Counted from the first letter of the stretch, positions 9,790 through 18,270 are shown. The stretch is 64,000 nucleotides of DNA from an uncultured Flavihumibacter sp. (GCA_902168105.1 CABHOY010000075.1:186001-250000); one strand, 5' to 3'. The notes: generated by a model not told the origin, from the letters alone. A program made the numbers and translations.

Positions 9790-11534
9790 TAAAATTATCC
9801 GCATATATGAAGAACTTCAACTGGCTGGCAGTTATCGCTACGGTTATACTGCTTGCCGCCTGTAACAAAGGGTTTGACAGGCTGCTCGAAGAGCGGGAGT
9901 ATGAAGATACTACCGGTGTGACGGGCAAGCAGCCTAAGATACTTTTCCTGGTAGTGGATGGCGCCCGCGGAGAATCTGTACGGGATGCACAGGCGTCACA
10001 CCTGCTGGAGCTGGGGGATAATGCGATCTATTCCTGGAACAGCATCAGCGATACTATCGGCCTGGATGCCACTGCATGGGCTGACCTGCTGACAGGTGTG
10101 CGTAAGGAAAAGCATGGTGTGGTCAAAAGTGATTTTGCTGACAATAAACTTGGGCAATACCCTGTCTTCTTTAAATATATCAAGGCACGTATGCCCGCAT
10201 TCAGGATAGCGGCATATAGTGCAACAGACTCCCTGGGTAGAATGCTGATCACAGATGCAGATGTAAACCAGACATTCGGTAATGATGATGATGCTACAGC
10301 ACAGGCAATACTGAATGAACTAAAAGTTGATACGGCCGGCTTGGTATTCGGTCAGTTTAGCCAGGTAGCGACTGCAGGTAAGGCATATGGTTATGATGCA
10401 AGTGTTCCTGAGTATAAAGCTGCAATTCTGCGGGTGGATGAATATATCGGTAATATTATGAATGCCTTACGGCAGCGTAAGAATTATCAGCATGAAGATT
10501 GGCTGGTAGTCGTAACATCGGGTAAAGGCGGGCCTTTTGCTATAACGCCTGAAGAAGATGACGGAACTATCCTCAGTAATCCGAAGGTCAATACCTTCAC
10601 TATATTCTATTCGCCTCGTTATGTCCCAAACTTCATAGACAGGCCATATACCGGCGCCCGTTATACTGGAAAGGCAGTGCGCCTGTATGGTAAGACTGCC
10701 GGTGATGCCGTATATGCAAGCATCAACGAAGGGAAAGAAGACCTGAATCTCGGTAAGACGAACGAGGTGACCATTGCACTGAAGATCAAAAAGAATAAGA
10801 CTACCTATGGTGATTATTCTTATACCTATCCGAACATCATTGGTAACAATTTATCGTTGGACTGGTGGAAGAATACCGGCTGGAGCATGTCCCTGGAAAC
10901 AAATGGCTGGGGCGTACACTACGGGCAGGATGGCGCAGGCTTTAATATGGTGACTGGCGCCAATATCAGTGATGGCAGGTGGCATGACCTGACAGCCGTA
11001 TTCCTGAATAGGGACAATAAGCGTTTCATTCGTCTTTTCACAGACGGAAACTTTAATACCGAACAGGAGATCACTTCTTATGGCAACTTTGACAATGGCT
11101 CTCCGCTGACGCTGGGATATGTACCAGGTAACGTGACGGACGATAACCGCTGGCTGAATGCCTATGTTACCGAGATCCGCTTCTGGCGGGCTGCTTTGCC
11201 GGATAGTGTGATCAGGACCTATGTATGCACAGACGAATTGCCTACATCTCATCCTTATCACGATTACCTGATAGGGTACTGGCCATGCAGAGATGGTTTT
11301 GGCGGAGTCTTCAAAGATCAGTCGGAATACAAGCACGATTTCCAGATACATAACAGCTACCAGTGGGATGATTTCAGTGACCTGATGTGTCCCAGTTCAG
11401 CTTCTAATCTGACGCAACTGGTGCCGCAGCCTGTTGATGTAGCCCGGCAGATCATGAACTGGCTGCAGATAGCGGCAGACACCAAATGGCAGATGGACGG
11501 CAGGGTATGGGTAACTTCCTATGCATCTATCTGA
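9786..11534 (+). CDS. DUF4983-like lipoprotein: degenerate alkaline-phosphatase-like domain plus LamG-like domain
   Basis: 582-aa lipoprotein (signal ending LLAAC). The N-terminal half follows the alkaline phosphatase/phosphodiesterase superfamily layout: VVDGARG (Asp58), the nucleophile segment ATAWADLLTGV (Thr96), then the block before VDEYIG. The remaining metal-binding positions are replaced. The block normally of D-x-x-GH type reads SQVATAGKAYG (192-202), and the SDHGG motif reads TSGKGG (244-249). The domain therefore looks catalytically dead. The C-terminal half (about 330-540) is a concanavalin/LamG-like sandwich (DGRWHDLTAVF, EIRFWRAAL), as in DUF4983 proteins. It is coupled to its neighbours by a 4-bp overlap. 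A glycan-binding rather than hydrolytic role is inferred. Confidence 0.7.
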   Translation: MIKLSAYMKNFNWLAVIATVILLAACNKGFDRLLEEREYEDTTGVTGKQPKILFLVVDGARGESVRDAQASHLLELGDNAIYSWNSISDTIGLDATAWADLLTGVRKEKHGVVKSDFADNKLGQYPVFFKYIKARMPAFRIAAYSATDSLGRMLITDADVNQTFGNDDDATAQAILNELKVDTAGLVFGQFSQVATAGKAYGYDASVPEYKAAILRVDEYIGNIMNALRQRKNYQHEDWLVVVTSGKGGPFAITPEEDDGTILSNPKVNTFTIFYSPRYVPNFIDRPYTGARYTGKAVRLYGKTAGDAVYASINEGKEDLNLGKTNEVTIALKIKKNKTTYGDYSYTYPNIIGNNLSLDWWKNTGWSMSLETNGWGVHYGQDGAGFNMVTGANISDGRWHDLTAVFLNRDNKRFIRLFTDGNFNTEQEITSYGNFDNGSPLTLGYVPGNVTDDNRWLNAYVTEIRFWRAALPDSVIRTYVCTDELPTSHPYHDYLIGYWPCRDGFGGVFKDQSEYKHDFQIHNSYQWDDFSDLMCPSSASNLTQLVPQPVDVARQIMNWLQIAADTKWQMDGRVWVTSYASI

Positions 11535-11563
11535 CAATATTTTTTAACTGCAAATACGCTGAT

Positions 11564-12946
11564 ATGATTCGCAATATGCTCCCTGTGTTGTTACTGTTAC
11601 TACTGTCCGGTGCTTTATCCTGTAAGAAGGATAACAAGTTCCCGGATGAGCAGCTGGACCCGGTGAATGTATCCATTCAAAGCACAAACGGACGGATAGC
11701 TGTACCTGCGGGTAACAATTACACCAAAACAACCGATTACGTCGATATACCTGTTAAGATCGTACTCTCTGCCACAACACCGAAGATCTTTACGGTGGAT
11801 GTACATGTGAATAACGATACCATTATACACCTTATAGAACAGCAGCAGCTGGGTAATGCGGTACTACTGGAAGAAACCTATTACCAGTTACCTAAAACAG
11901 CAGAGATGAGGTTTGGTATAGATACTTTTACTTTGCCATTGCGTATCAGCATGCAGGCTATTGAAAAGTATTATGGTAAAACACTGGCGCTGGCTATTGG
12001 CCTGTCAGATGCAGGTAAGAACAATACCCTGGATGCTGACGGCAGGAGTGCTATTTTATTGATCAATACGGATGAAATTATCCAGCAGGAGGATATTCAT
12101 TATCTCTTCTTTACCGGAGGTGGCAGCGTATTCGGACAGCCTTCTGGTACAGACCATATATTAGGTACCAATGAGGTGGTACTACCGGTCAGCGTAACGC
12201 TGGGGGGAGTGCCCGGAGGCGCCTTTACAGTAAATATAAGTGCCAATCCCGATACAGCGCAGGCATTGATAGACGACGGTACACTGAACGGATCTGTATT
12301 ACTGAAGGAAGGAGATGACTATTCTATTCCATCTACCCTGACATTCCCGGCAAATACCAGTACGGCTAAATTTAACCTGGTTGTGAAAACGGAAGCATTG
12401 AGAAGGAATGAACTAAATAAGCCCGTATTAGCCTTAAGTCTTAGCAGCCCAACAAGGCACCTGTTGGATTCAGCACGTAGTACCATTGTGATGCAACTGG
12501 ATCCATCCAGGTTGATAGAAACAGATATTACCAATACCAATATCAGTTATAAGACACAATACGAGAATACCAGTAATGCCAATGAGACATCAGGTAAGCT
12601 GATAGACAACAACATCAACTCTAAGTTCCTGTTGTTTGATTTCTCTACCCTTTGGGCGCAACTGGAGTTTGCTACTCCGCAGACCACCGGAGCCTATACC
12701 ATGACCTCAGCTAATGATGCGCCGGAACGTGATCCGAAGAACTGGACATTGGAAGGGTCGGATAACGGAACTGACTGGACGATACTTGACACACAGACGG
12801 ACCAGTCTTTTGGTTCCAGGTTCCTGACTGTGAAGTATACCTTTTCGAACCAGGTGGCTTTCAAGTTCTATCGCCTGAATATATCGGCAGTAAAGAACAG
12901 TACTTTATTCCAGATGGCCGAGTGGCGGCTGCTGAAACGTCCATAA
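11564..12946 (+). CDS. DUF1735 and F5/8-type C (discoidin) domain lipoprotein
   Basis: About 460 aa. I chose the start at 11564 (MIRNMLPVLLLLLLSGALSC), because the reading frame upstream of it lies inside the previous gene and would spoil the signal peptide. Two Ig-like repeats resembling DUF1735 cover about residues 40-320, with paired motifs of the form I-x-V-x-V-x-N/A-x-x-D-T and the phrase VLLKEGDDYSIPSTLTFPA. The C-terminal 130 residues form a discoidin-type domain with WTLEGSDNGTDWTILDTQ and FYRLNI near the end, a glycan-binding fold. This is the last gene of the operon before the terminator. It is most likely another surface glycan-binding protein. Confidence 0.75.
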   Translation: MIRNMLPVLLLLLLSGALSCKKDNKFPDEQLDPVNVSIQSTNGRIAVPAGNNYTKTTDYVDIPVKIVLSATTPKIFTVDVHVNNDTIIHLIEQQQLGNAVLLEETYYQLPKTAEMRFGIDTFTLPLRISMQAIEKYYGKTLALAIGLSDAGKNNTLDADGRSAILLINTDEIIQQEDIHYLFFTGGGSVFGQPSGTDHILGTNEVVLPVSVTLGGVPGGAFTVNISANPDTAQALIDDGTLNGSVLLKEGDDYSIPSTLTFPANTSTAKFNLVVKTEALRRNELNKPVLALSLSSPTRHLLDSARSTIVMQLDPSRLIETDITNTNISYKTQYENTSNANETSGKLIDNNINSKFLLFDFSTLWAQLEFATPQTTGAYTMTSANDAPERDPKNWTLEGSDNGTDWTILDTQTDQSFGSRFLTVKYTFSNQVAFKFYRLNISAVKNSTLFQMAEWRLLKRP

Positions 12947-12985
12947 TAGTTTTCCTGTTCCCTCAGAATCAGGAGGTTTAGATCC

Positions 12986-13014
12986 AGAGGCCGGTTATAG
13001 CCGGCCTCTTTCTT
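12986..13014. terminator. Rho-independent terminator, probably bidirectional
   Basis: A perfect 9-bp stem, AGAGGCCGG / CCGGCCTCT, with a 6-base loop TTATAG is followed by TTTCTTT. It sits 40 bp after the last lipoprotein gene and 8 bp from the stop of the convergent gene on the other strand, so it probably serves both. Confidence 0.85.
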
Positions 13015-13021
13015 TAGGATT

Positions 13022-14275
13022 TTAGTTATATTTTTCTTCTTTGAAGTTATAGGTCTTCATCTTTCCATCAGCCAGGGAGATGTTCAGTAGGTCGTTTACC
13101 TCATCGTTGGTATTAGCGGCAGTTCCAGTCAGTATTAGTAGGTGATCTTTTGCTATCAGTACTTTGTTAATTTCAGATGCTCCGGTGACAGTATGCCATA
13201 GCTTTTTACCATCGGGAGCGACTGCGGTAAGCAGGATAGGAGCATCCTGCGCAATGGAAGCACGGTGTAAAATAACAAAGCCGCCATTGGGCAGGCGCAT
13301 GGGGGGCCGTTGATTCATATCTTCGCGAACCCGGAACTCACCGTGGCAGTTATGGAAATCTTTGTCTTCCCTGGAATAAAGAATGCTGTCTTGTGGAACA
13401 GCTCTCAAAAAACCGCCGAAGAGGTATATTTCATTGCTGGTCTTTTTCAATGCGGTAAGCGGTAGGGAAACGGCTGCGGTGTATAACGACCTACGGGGTT
13501 GTGTTGCATAAGGAAGCCTTCCCTCGTTTTGCAATGTCTGGTAGTCATTATCGTTAATAAAAGCAAATTGGAGGCTGTTGTCTTCCGTGAAAGTGACCAG
13601 TTGCTCTCCATAGCTTTCATGCATTGTTTTCCTGAATTCTGACTGCTTTGTGAAAAAATAACGTGCAACGTCGATTTGTGGATCCGGTTTGCTTTTTAAT
13701 GTATTAACATCTAGTTGATAGGCAAGGCCATCAGCACCTTTGATGATGATTGCATGTAAGGAATGCTCATAAGAATAGTTCGTCATAACAAAAGGGAAAG
13801 TCCCGCTTTCTTTCATGAGCTTATCCTGTATGTCCTTCAAGTCTTTGTTGCGGGCCACAACCTTGCCATCTTCTTTGCTGACCACGTATAGTTCATTCCG
13901 AAGGAAGAACAGATATTTTTCAGATTGTGTCAGCAGGAAGGCGTCTCCCCAATCCTGACCTTTATCATTCTCAGCGTTTAACTTTATATTCCACAGCCGC
14001 TTCCCGGTTTCCAGGTCAATGGCCCGGGCATAATATCTGGATGTACCTGAAACGTGGTCAACGCCATTGCCGGAACTAACAGAATTTGCATTAAAATCTT
14101 TGATCACAGTGGCCAGCACTGGTTTGCCATTGAGCAGATAAACGATAGCGTCGCTTTGTCCGGAGCTTCGGCTGTGTTTGTTCAAAACAGAAAATATATA
14201 CCAGGGGAGTCCAACCAACATAATGAGGCCAAACAAAATGGCAAGGATCAAGACAGGGTTCAATTTACGGTTCAT
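13022..14275 (-). CDS. Membrane-anchored beta-propeller-like protein (PA2928-like)
   Basis: About 417 aa. The start is set at 14275 (MNRKLNPVLILAIL); the codon further upstream is a TTG. A single N-terminal transmembrane segment (about residues 8-30) is followed by an extracytoplasmic region. That region contains PQQ-propeller-like phrases such as ARAIDLETGKRLWNIKL, LYVVSKEDGKVVARN and APDGKKLWHTVTG. It resembles proteins named PA2928 family, though I recall that name only loosely. No catalytic motif is seen. It is divergent from the small secreted protein at 14353, with about 77 bp between them. Function unknown. Confidence 0.6.
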   Translation of the reverse strand: MNRKLNPVLILAILFGLIMLVGLPWYIFSVLNKHSRSSGQSDAIVYLLNGKPVLATVIKDFNANSVSSGNGVDHVSGTSRYYARAIDLETGKRLWNIKLNAENDKGQDWGDAFLLTQSEKYLFFLRNELYVVSKEDGKVVARNKDLKDIQDKLMKESGTFPFVMTNYSYEHSLHAIIIKGADGLAYQLDVNTLKSKPDPQIDVARYFFTKQSEFRKTMHESYGEQLVTFTEDNSLQFAFINDNDYQTLQNEGRLPYATQPRRSLYTAAVSLPLTALKKTSNEIYLFGGFLRAVPQDSILYSREDKDFHNCHGEFRVREDMNQRPPMRLPNGGFVILHRASIAQDAPILLTAVAPDGKKLWHTVTGASEINKVLIAKDHLLILTGTAANTNDEVNDLLNISLADGKMKTYNFKEEKYN

Positions 14276-14352
14276 ATAAGATATGTTTAACAATGCTACC
14301 GGGGTACAAGTTATTAATTTTACTAAATTCAGACTTGCTAAATGCCTGCTTC

Positions 14353-14886
14353 ATGCTAAAGTTTCTTCCATTTCTACTGATAATGAGCGTCCAAAGCTTT
14401 GCTCAATCTGAAAATGTGCTGCAACATATCAGGGATAGGTATCAGGAGGTTAATAAGAATATTACTTCTTACAAGGTTTCAGAAATTAGTATGCCTGGTA
14501 TCAGCGCAGAGGGCGCCGGTCTGCAAGGGTATTTTACCGGAGATTCACTCCAGCTGATGGTGCAGGTGATATATGAAACGATGGGAAAAGACCGGAAGGA
14601 AGTATATTATGACAAAGGAGCATTAGTATTCTGTTATTTTCGTCAGTACAAGTATAAAGTACCGATGTATGATTCTACCTTCAACCAGTATAAATGGGAC
14701 GTAGCAGAAGAAAGGGCGTATTTTCAGGGAGGAAAACTGGTCAGGTGGATAGATGCAGACAATAAGATATTTACAGCCAGGGATGCTTCATTTATCGAAA
14801 AGGAAAAAGGATATTTAGAATCGGCAGCGTATTTGTACAAGATTATGTTTAAGCACAGATATGACGGCGTATATGAAGAAAACTGA
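14353..14886 (+). CDS. Small secreted protein of unknown function
   Basis: 177 aa. The start at 14353 gives a standard signal peptide (MLKFLPFLLIMSVQSFAQ, cleaved after FAQ). An upstream in-frame ATG at 14293 would add 20 residues and lies in the divergent promoter region. The mature part is rich in Tyr and Lys (KEVYYDKGALVFCYF, YKWDVAEERAYF). It looks like a small periplasmic beta-rich protein, but I do not recognise a family. It lies 3 bp before the macro-domain gene, so the two are probably co-transcribed. Confidence 0.6.
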   Translation: MLKFLPFLLIMSVQSFAQSENVLQHIRDRYQEVNKNITSYKVSEISMPGISAEGAGLQGYFTGDSLQLMVQVIYETMGKDRKEVYYDKGALVFCYFRQYKYKVPMYDSTFNQYKWDVAEERAYFQGGKLVRWIDADNKIFTARDASFIEKEKGYLESAAYLYKIMFKHRYDGVYEEN

Positions 14887-14889
14887 AAC

Positions 14890-15417
14890 ATGGAAATAAC
14901 ACTATTACAAGGGGATATTACCAAAGTAGAAGCAGATGCTATCGTTAATGCAGCCAATTCGTCTTTACTGGGTGGAGGAGGTGTGGACGGAGCTATCCAT
15001 AGGGCTGGCGGACCGGCTATACTGGAAGAGTGCCGTAAGATCCGCGATAAACAGGGGAGGTGTGCCGTAGGAGAAGCAGTAATAACGACAGGGGGCAGAT
15101 TACCCGCAAAGTATGTCATTCATACGGTAGGGCCTGTATGGAATAAGGGAGATGAGGCAGAGAAAGCATTGCTGCGAAACGCTTATTTGAATAGTCTGCA
15201 ATTGGCAGTGAAGCATGATGTGAAGACGATCGCCTTTCCAAATATTAGTACAGGAGTATACCGTTTCCCCAAACAGGTAGCTGCGGAAATAGCGGTGGCG
15301 TCTGTCAGGGAGTTCCTGGAAAAGGATGACAAGATAAGTAACCTGATCTTCGTTTGTTTTGAAAAAGACAATTACGATATCTATTCTCAATTGCTGACGC
15401 AACAGGGAACTATATAG
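14890..15417 (+). CDS. Macro-domain protein, O-acetyl-ADP-ribose deacetylase type
   Basis: 175 aa, close to a complete MacroD/YmdB-type macro domain. Ligand-binding motifs are intact: QGDIT (Asp9), IVNAANSSLLGGGGVDGAIH (19-38) and FPNISTGVYRFP. Such enzymes bind ADP-ribose and remove the acetyl group from O-acetyl-ADP-ribose, or ADP-ribose from acidic residues, in the cytoplasm. It probably shares a transcript with the secreted protein 3 bp upstream, and a terminator follows. The combination with a secreted protein gives no clear pathway. Confidence 0.92.
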   Translation: MEITLLQGDITKVEADAIVNAANSSLLGGGGVDGAIHRAGGPAILEECRKIRDKQGRCAVGEAVITTGGRLPAKYVIHTVGPVWNKGDEAEKALLRNAYLNSLQLAVKHDVKTIAFPNISTGVYRFPKQVAAEIAVASVREFLEKDDKISNLIFVCFEKDNYDIYSQLLTQQGTI

Positions 15418-15450
15418 GCATCCCGGAGAAAATAAAAGATACTGTTATGG

Positions 15451-15490
15451 GCGTGATGGCATATAAATGCTATCACGCTTTTCTTTTTTT
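15451..15490 (+). terminator. Rho-independent terminator after the macro-domain gene
   Basis: Stem GCGTGATGGCAT / ATGCTATCACGC with a single G-T pair and a 4-base loop ATAA, followed by a tract of 11 T broken by one C. It lies 33 bp after the macro-domain stop. It also argues against any start codon for the next gene in front of it. Confidence 0.88.
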
Positions 15491-15530
15491 TAAAATTCAT
15501 TTAGTACTTTTTCGCATAAAGCAAAAGTTC

Positions 15531-16682
15531 ATGAGAAAATTCCCGTTATTAGTACTACTGTGCTGTTTTACTGTACCATTGTTCGCGCAACAGTTCAATG
15601 GTCTGGACATGAATCTTGGTAACTTGTTCCGTTTATCTGATGCGAAGACAAGGTCTATCAGTCCGGAAAATTTTACCGGAGAGAAAGGTAAAGGAGGTAT
15701 GGCCGTTCCGCAGAAAGATGCGCCCCTGAATACGGCTAACGCTTCCAATGCGGCGCGCGACCTGGGACAGGGGTGGAAGGTCAATCCTTTTATCATTATC
15801 AAACCCGGACAGACGTTTACTATTGCCGAAATGAGCGGTCCTGGTGCTATTCAGCATATCTGGATGACGCCGACAGGTGTTTGGCGTTATTCCATCCTGC
15901 GTATCTATTGGGATGATGAAAAGGAGCCATCTGTAGAGTGCCCGGTAGGCGATTTCTTCGGTATGGCATGGAATGAATATGCACCGCTGAATTCTATGGC
16001 TATCACTGTTAATCCGGGCAGTGCCTTTAACAGTTACTGGATGATGCCTTTCCGGAAGAAATGCCGTATCACCATGGAGAATATCAATACGGAACAAATG
16101 ACACTTTATTATCAGGTCGACTATACGCTGACAGATGTGCCTGATGATGCTGCCTATTTCCATGCTCAGTTTCGCCGTACAAATCCAGATACAACATCTG
16201 ACTATGTGCTGGTGGATAATATTCGTGGAAAGGGCCAGTATGTGGGTACCTTCATGGCTTTGGGAGTGAATAACTCAGGCTGGTGGGGTGAAGGAGAGAT
16301 CAAGTTCTTCATGGACGGAGATACAAAGTTCCCTACTATATGCGGAACGGGAACGGAAGACTACTTCTGTGGTTCGTATAACTTTGACCGGGGAGGTAAG
16401 TATACGGAGTTCTGTACGCCTTATGCCGGATTACACCAGGTGATACGTCCGGACGGTACCTACCGGGCACGTCAGCGTTTTGGCATGTACCGCTGGCATA
16501 TTATGGACCCGATACGTTTCGACAAAGAATTGCGGGTAACTATTCAGGACCTGGGCTGGAGAGAGGGAGGCAAGTACTTACAGCAGCGCTCGGATATCTC
16601 ATCAGTAGTGTACTGGTACCAAACAGAGCCGCATCAGCCATTCCCGAAGTTGCCGGTAAAAGACAAATTGGAGGTCTATTAA
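15531..16682 (+). CDS. DUF2961 / glycoside hydrolase family 172 enzyme
   Basis: 383 aa. The start at 15531 (MRKFPLLVLLCCFTVPLFAQ) gives a clean signal peptide, whereas the in-frame ATG at 15447 lies in front of the terminator hairpin and is rejected. The whole mature protein matches the DUF2961 fold. Examples are GPGAIQHIWMTP, the RIYWDDEKEPSVECPVGDFF block, PFRKKCRITMEN and the ending segment with GTGTEDYF. This fold is now family GH172, whose known members act on fructofuranose or arabinofuranose linkages (difructose anhydride I and D-arabinan). The protein is secreted, probably periplasmic. It is a single gene; its 3' end overlaps the convergent response regulator by 4 bp. Confidence 0.88.
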   Translation: MRKFPLLVLLCCFTVPLFAQQFNGLDMNLGNLFRLSDAKTRSISPENFTGEKGKGGMAVPQKDAPLNTANASNAARDLGQGWKVNPFIIIKPGQTFTIAEMSGPGAIQHIWMTPTGVWRYSILRIYWDDEKEPSVECPVGDFFGMAWNEYAPLNSMAITVNPGSAFNSYWMMPFRKKCRITMENINTEQMTLYYQVDYTLTDVPDDAAYFHAQFRRTNPDTTSDYVLVDNIRGKGQYVGTFMALGVNNSGWWGEGEIKFFMDGDTKFPTICGTGTEDYFCGSYNFDRGGKYTEFCTPYAGLHQVIRPDGTYRARQRFGMYRWHIMDPIRFDKELRVTIQDLGWREGGKYLQQRSDISSVVYWYQTEPHQPFPKLPVKDKLEVY

Positions 16683-17071
16683 GCCAGGGTTTTTGCCAGT
16701 ACAATTTCCAGCTGCTTGCACAGTTCACCGAAACTGGAAGGTTTAGTGAGGAAGTGTGCGGCACCCATAGCGGCGGTCTCAATGCCATCTTTTTCTCTCT
16801 GTGAGGTACTGAAAATGACAACAGGGATATTGCTGTGAGCACTGTCCTTTTTAATTTCAGCCAGGAACTGTTTGCCATTCATTTTTGGCATATTCAGATC
16901 AAGAAAGATAACATCGCATTGCAGGCCGCCGTCCTGCAGTATACGCAACCCCTCTTCCCCATCAGAAGCGAAATGGCAGGTAGCGGTACTATCCACGATA
17001 GACATTGCCTCTCCAAATAACTCCTGATCATCCATGTCGTCATCTACCAATAAAATTATTTTTTTTGCCAT
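16679..17071 (-). CDS. Orphan CheY-like response regulator (receiver domain only)
   Basis: 130 aa, just one receiver domain. The start at 17071 (MAKKIILLVDDD) matches the family; the longer frame to 17236 adds 55 residues without homology. Key residues are intact: acidic pocket Asp10-12, phosphoacceptor Asp58 in VIFLDLNMPKMNG, Ser88/Thr89 in FSTSQ and Lys110 in FLTKPSS. There is no output domain, so it acts through protein contact or a phosphorelay, like the Rcp1-type receivers often paired with phytochrome-like or PAS kinases. No kinase is adjacent. The stop codon shares bases with the convergent GH172 stop. Confidence 0.92.
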   Translation of the reverse strand: MAKKIILLVDDDMDDQELFGEAMSIVDSTATCHFASDGEEGLRILQDGGLQCDVIFLDLNMPKMNGKQFLAEIKKDSAHSNIPVVIFSTSQREKDGIETAAMGAAHFLTKPSSFGELCKQLEIVLAKTLA

Positions 17072-17079
17072 ACGTGTCG

Positions 17080-17110
17080 CAAAATTAGGGATAATCCTGC
17101 AATCAATGCC
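17080..17110 (-). promoter_or_regulatory. Probable promoter of the orphan response regulator
   Basis: On the minus strand TAATTTTG (17087-17080) matches the Bacteroidota -7 consensus TAnnTTTG exactly, with a TTG about 16-20 bases upstream. The start codon lies only 9 bases after the element, so the transcript would be nearly leaderless. Confidence 0.5.
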
Positions 17111-17516
17111 AGGTATGATGAGAATGTATGCATATACGGCAGGTATCAGCCCGGACATCTTCTCATTCGAGGCAGATACAGGATGAGATAACCTAACATA
17201 TGTGTACTTCAATAACCTAAAGTACGCTTTATACATGGCTTATACACGGCGTATACATGCCGCATCGGTGGACTTGATATACAGAAAAGAAGCTTATGGC
17301 ATGACTTATATCTGAGGGAGGGAAAGGCGTTAACATAATATAGTAGAATAGAATTGCTTATGAATATTATCCATTCTGGTGATTTTTTTGTTTGAAAATG
17401 TTGTAAATTCAGTACTCATAGACTAGCTAGAAAATGCAGTACTGCATTGCAATAGCAGTATTGCCGGGAATTCAGTTGATCCCTTACAGGATACATATTA
17501 AGTTAACCTGATTGAA
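17088..17516. other. Intergenic region with inverted repeats
   Basis: About 430 bp without a convincing gene. It holds short repeated TATACA words around 17220-17260 (TTATACATGG, TTATACACGG, GTATACATGC). A pair of adjacent palindromes at 17434-17464 is listed separately. The orientation of the flanking genes means it carries divergent promoters. Confidence 0.5.
17434..17464. repeat. Two adjacent palindromes, candidate operator
   Basis: ATGCAGTACTGCAT (17434-17447) is a perfect 14-bp palindrome. Immediately after it, GCAATAGCAGTATTGC (17449-17464) forms a 6-bp inverted repeat around GCAG. The two share the words GCAGTA and TGCAAT/GCAATA. They lie about 53 bp before the small ORF at 17517, the usual place for a regulator site. 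Confidence 0.45.
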
Positions 17517-17672
17517 ATGAAAGACAACGTTTATTTGCGCATACTCAGCGCACTGTCTTTAAAATTGTGTTTATATCTCACTCTCCCAGGTGTCCAAGCA
17601 AATAACCGCCTCCATTACTGCAACAGCTCCGCAGCGCAATCTGTAAGCTGGCTGAATGCCCATCCCGGATAG
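17517..17672 (+). CDS. Possible small secreted peptide, 51 aa
   Basis: Short ORF starting MKDNVYLRILSALSLKLCLY and ending with a TAG at 17670-17672. It has a charged start, a hydrophobic core and an Ala-containing possible cleavage site (PGVQA), like a signal peptide, leaving a mature part of about 22 residues. It sits right after the palindromes and before the hypothetical protein at 17725. I do not recognise it. It may be a true small protein, a remnant of a larger secreted protein, or chance. Confidence 0.3.
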   Translation: MKDNVYLRILSALSLKLCLYLTLPGVQANNRLHYCNSSAAQSVSWLNAHPG

Positions 17673-17724
17673 TGTGGAAGAAACAGTCCCTACCAAGTTC
17701 TCCTCCTCATTTAAAATAACACAC

Positions 17725-18237
17725 ATGAAACTAGATGTTAACTTTAATCCACTTTTAGCATTTCAACAATCAGAAAATGTACCTGCATCTTTTGAGCATT
17801 ATTTGTCTTCAGAGAAGCCCCCTTTATTCTATTCCACGCCGCAGTGCAACGTATTGATACAGCAGATGCAACTTTTTGAAAGAAGCTTCTGGTATACTGT
17901 CATCAGTTCTACAGAAGATAATCTGTTGTTAAGGTTCGATCTCGTGCCAGGCCTGAATAAATTATTGATCTACAATATTCAGAATGATGATGAAATGATG
18001 TTCCTGCACCAGGACATAGGAATAGATATAGGAGAGAATGATTATTGTTACCTGGGAGGAGGTTTCCAGCCTAAAGATCTACGGGTGCTGGTCAGTAAAG
18101 GTACCTATCAGTCATTCGCTTTTCCTTTTTCTCCTGATCAGGATGATAGTGAGAGTATGAAAAGCGCCGAAACATTTTCGTTCGTAAACAAATTCCTTTT
18201 TGCCCTGGGCCTGCTGAATACAGAGACGAGGAAGTAG
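17725..18237 (+). CDS. Hypothetical cytoplasmic protein next to an AraC regulator
   Basis: 170 aa. The start at 17725 (MKLDVNFNPLLAF) is preferred; the frame extends to an ATG at 17656, but that part overlaps the small ORF and has no homology feel. There is no signal peptide or membrane segment. It has acidic patches (IQNDDEMMFLHQDIGIDIGEND) and aromatic beta-like segments. I do not recognise a family. The AraC gene follows after 33 bp on the same strand, and its own N-terminal half shows no obvious likeness. A shared transcript and a regulatory partnership are possible but unproven. Confidence 0.6.
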   Translation: MKLDVNFNPLLAFQQSENVPASFEHYLSSEKPPLFYSTPQCNVLIQQMQLFERSFWYTVISSTEDNLLLRFDLVPGLNKLLIYNIQNDDEMMFLHQDIGIDIGENDYCYLGGGFQPKDLRVLVSKGTYQSFAFPFSPDQDDSESMKSAETFSFVNKFLFALGLLNTETRK

Positions 18238-18270
18238 CGACCATTTATTCTATCATAAAACCTTACCAAT

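Noticed and set aside
15447..15530. Longer N-terminus for the GH172 protein
   Set aside because: The region contains a strong terminator hairpin and T-tract; the start at 15531 gives a clean signal peptide.
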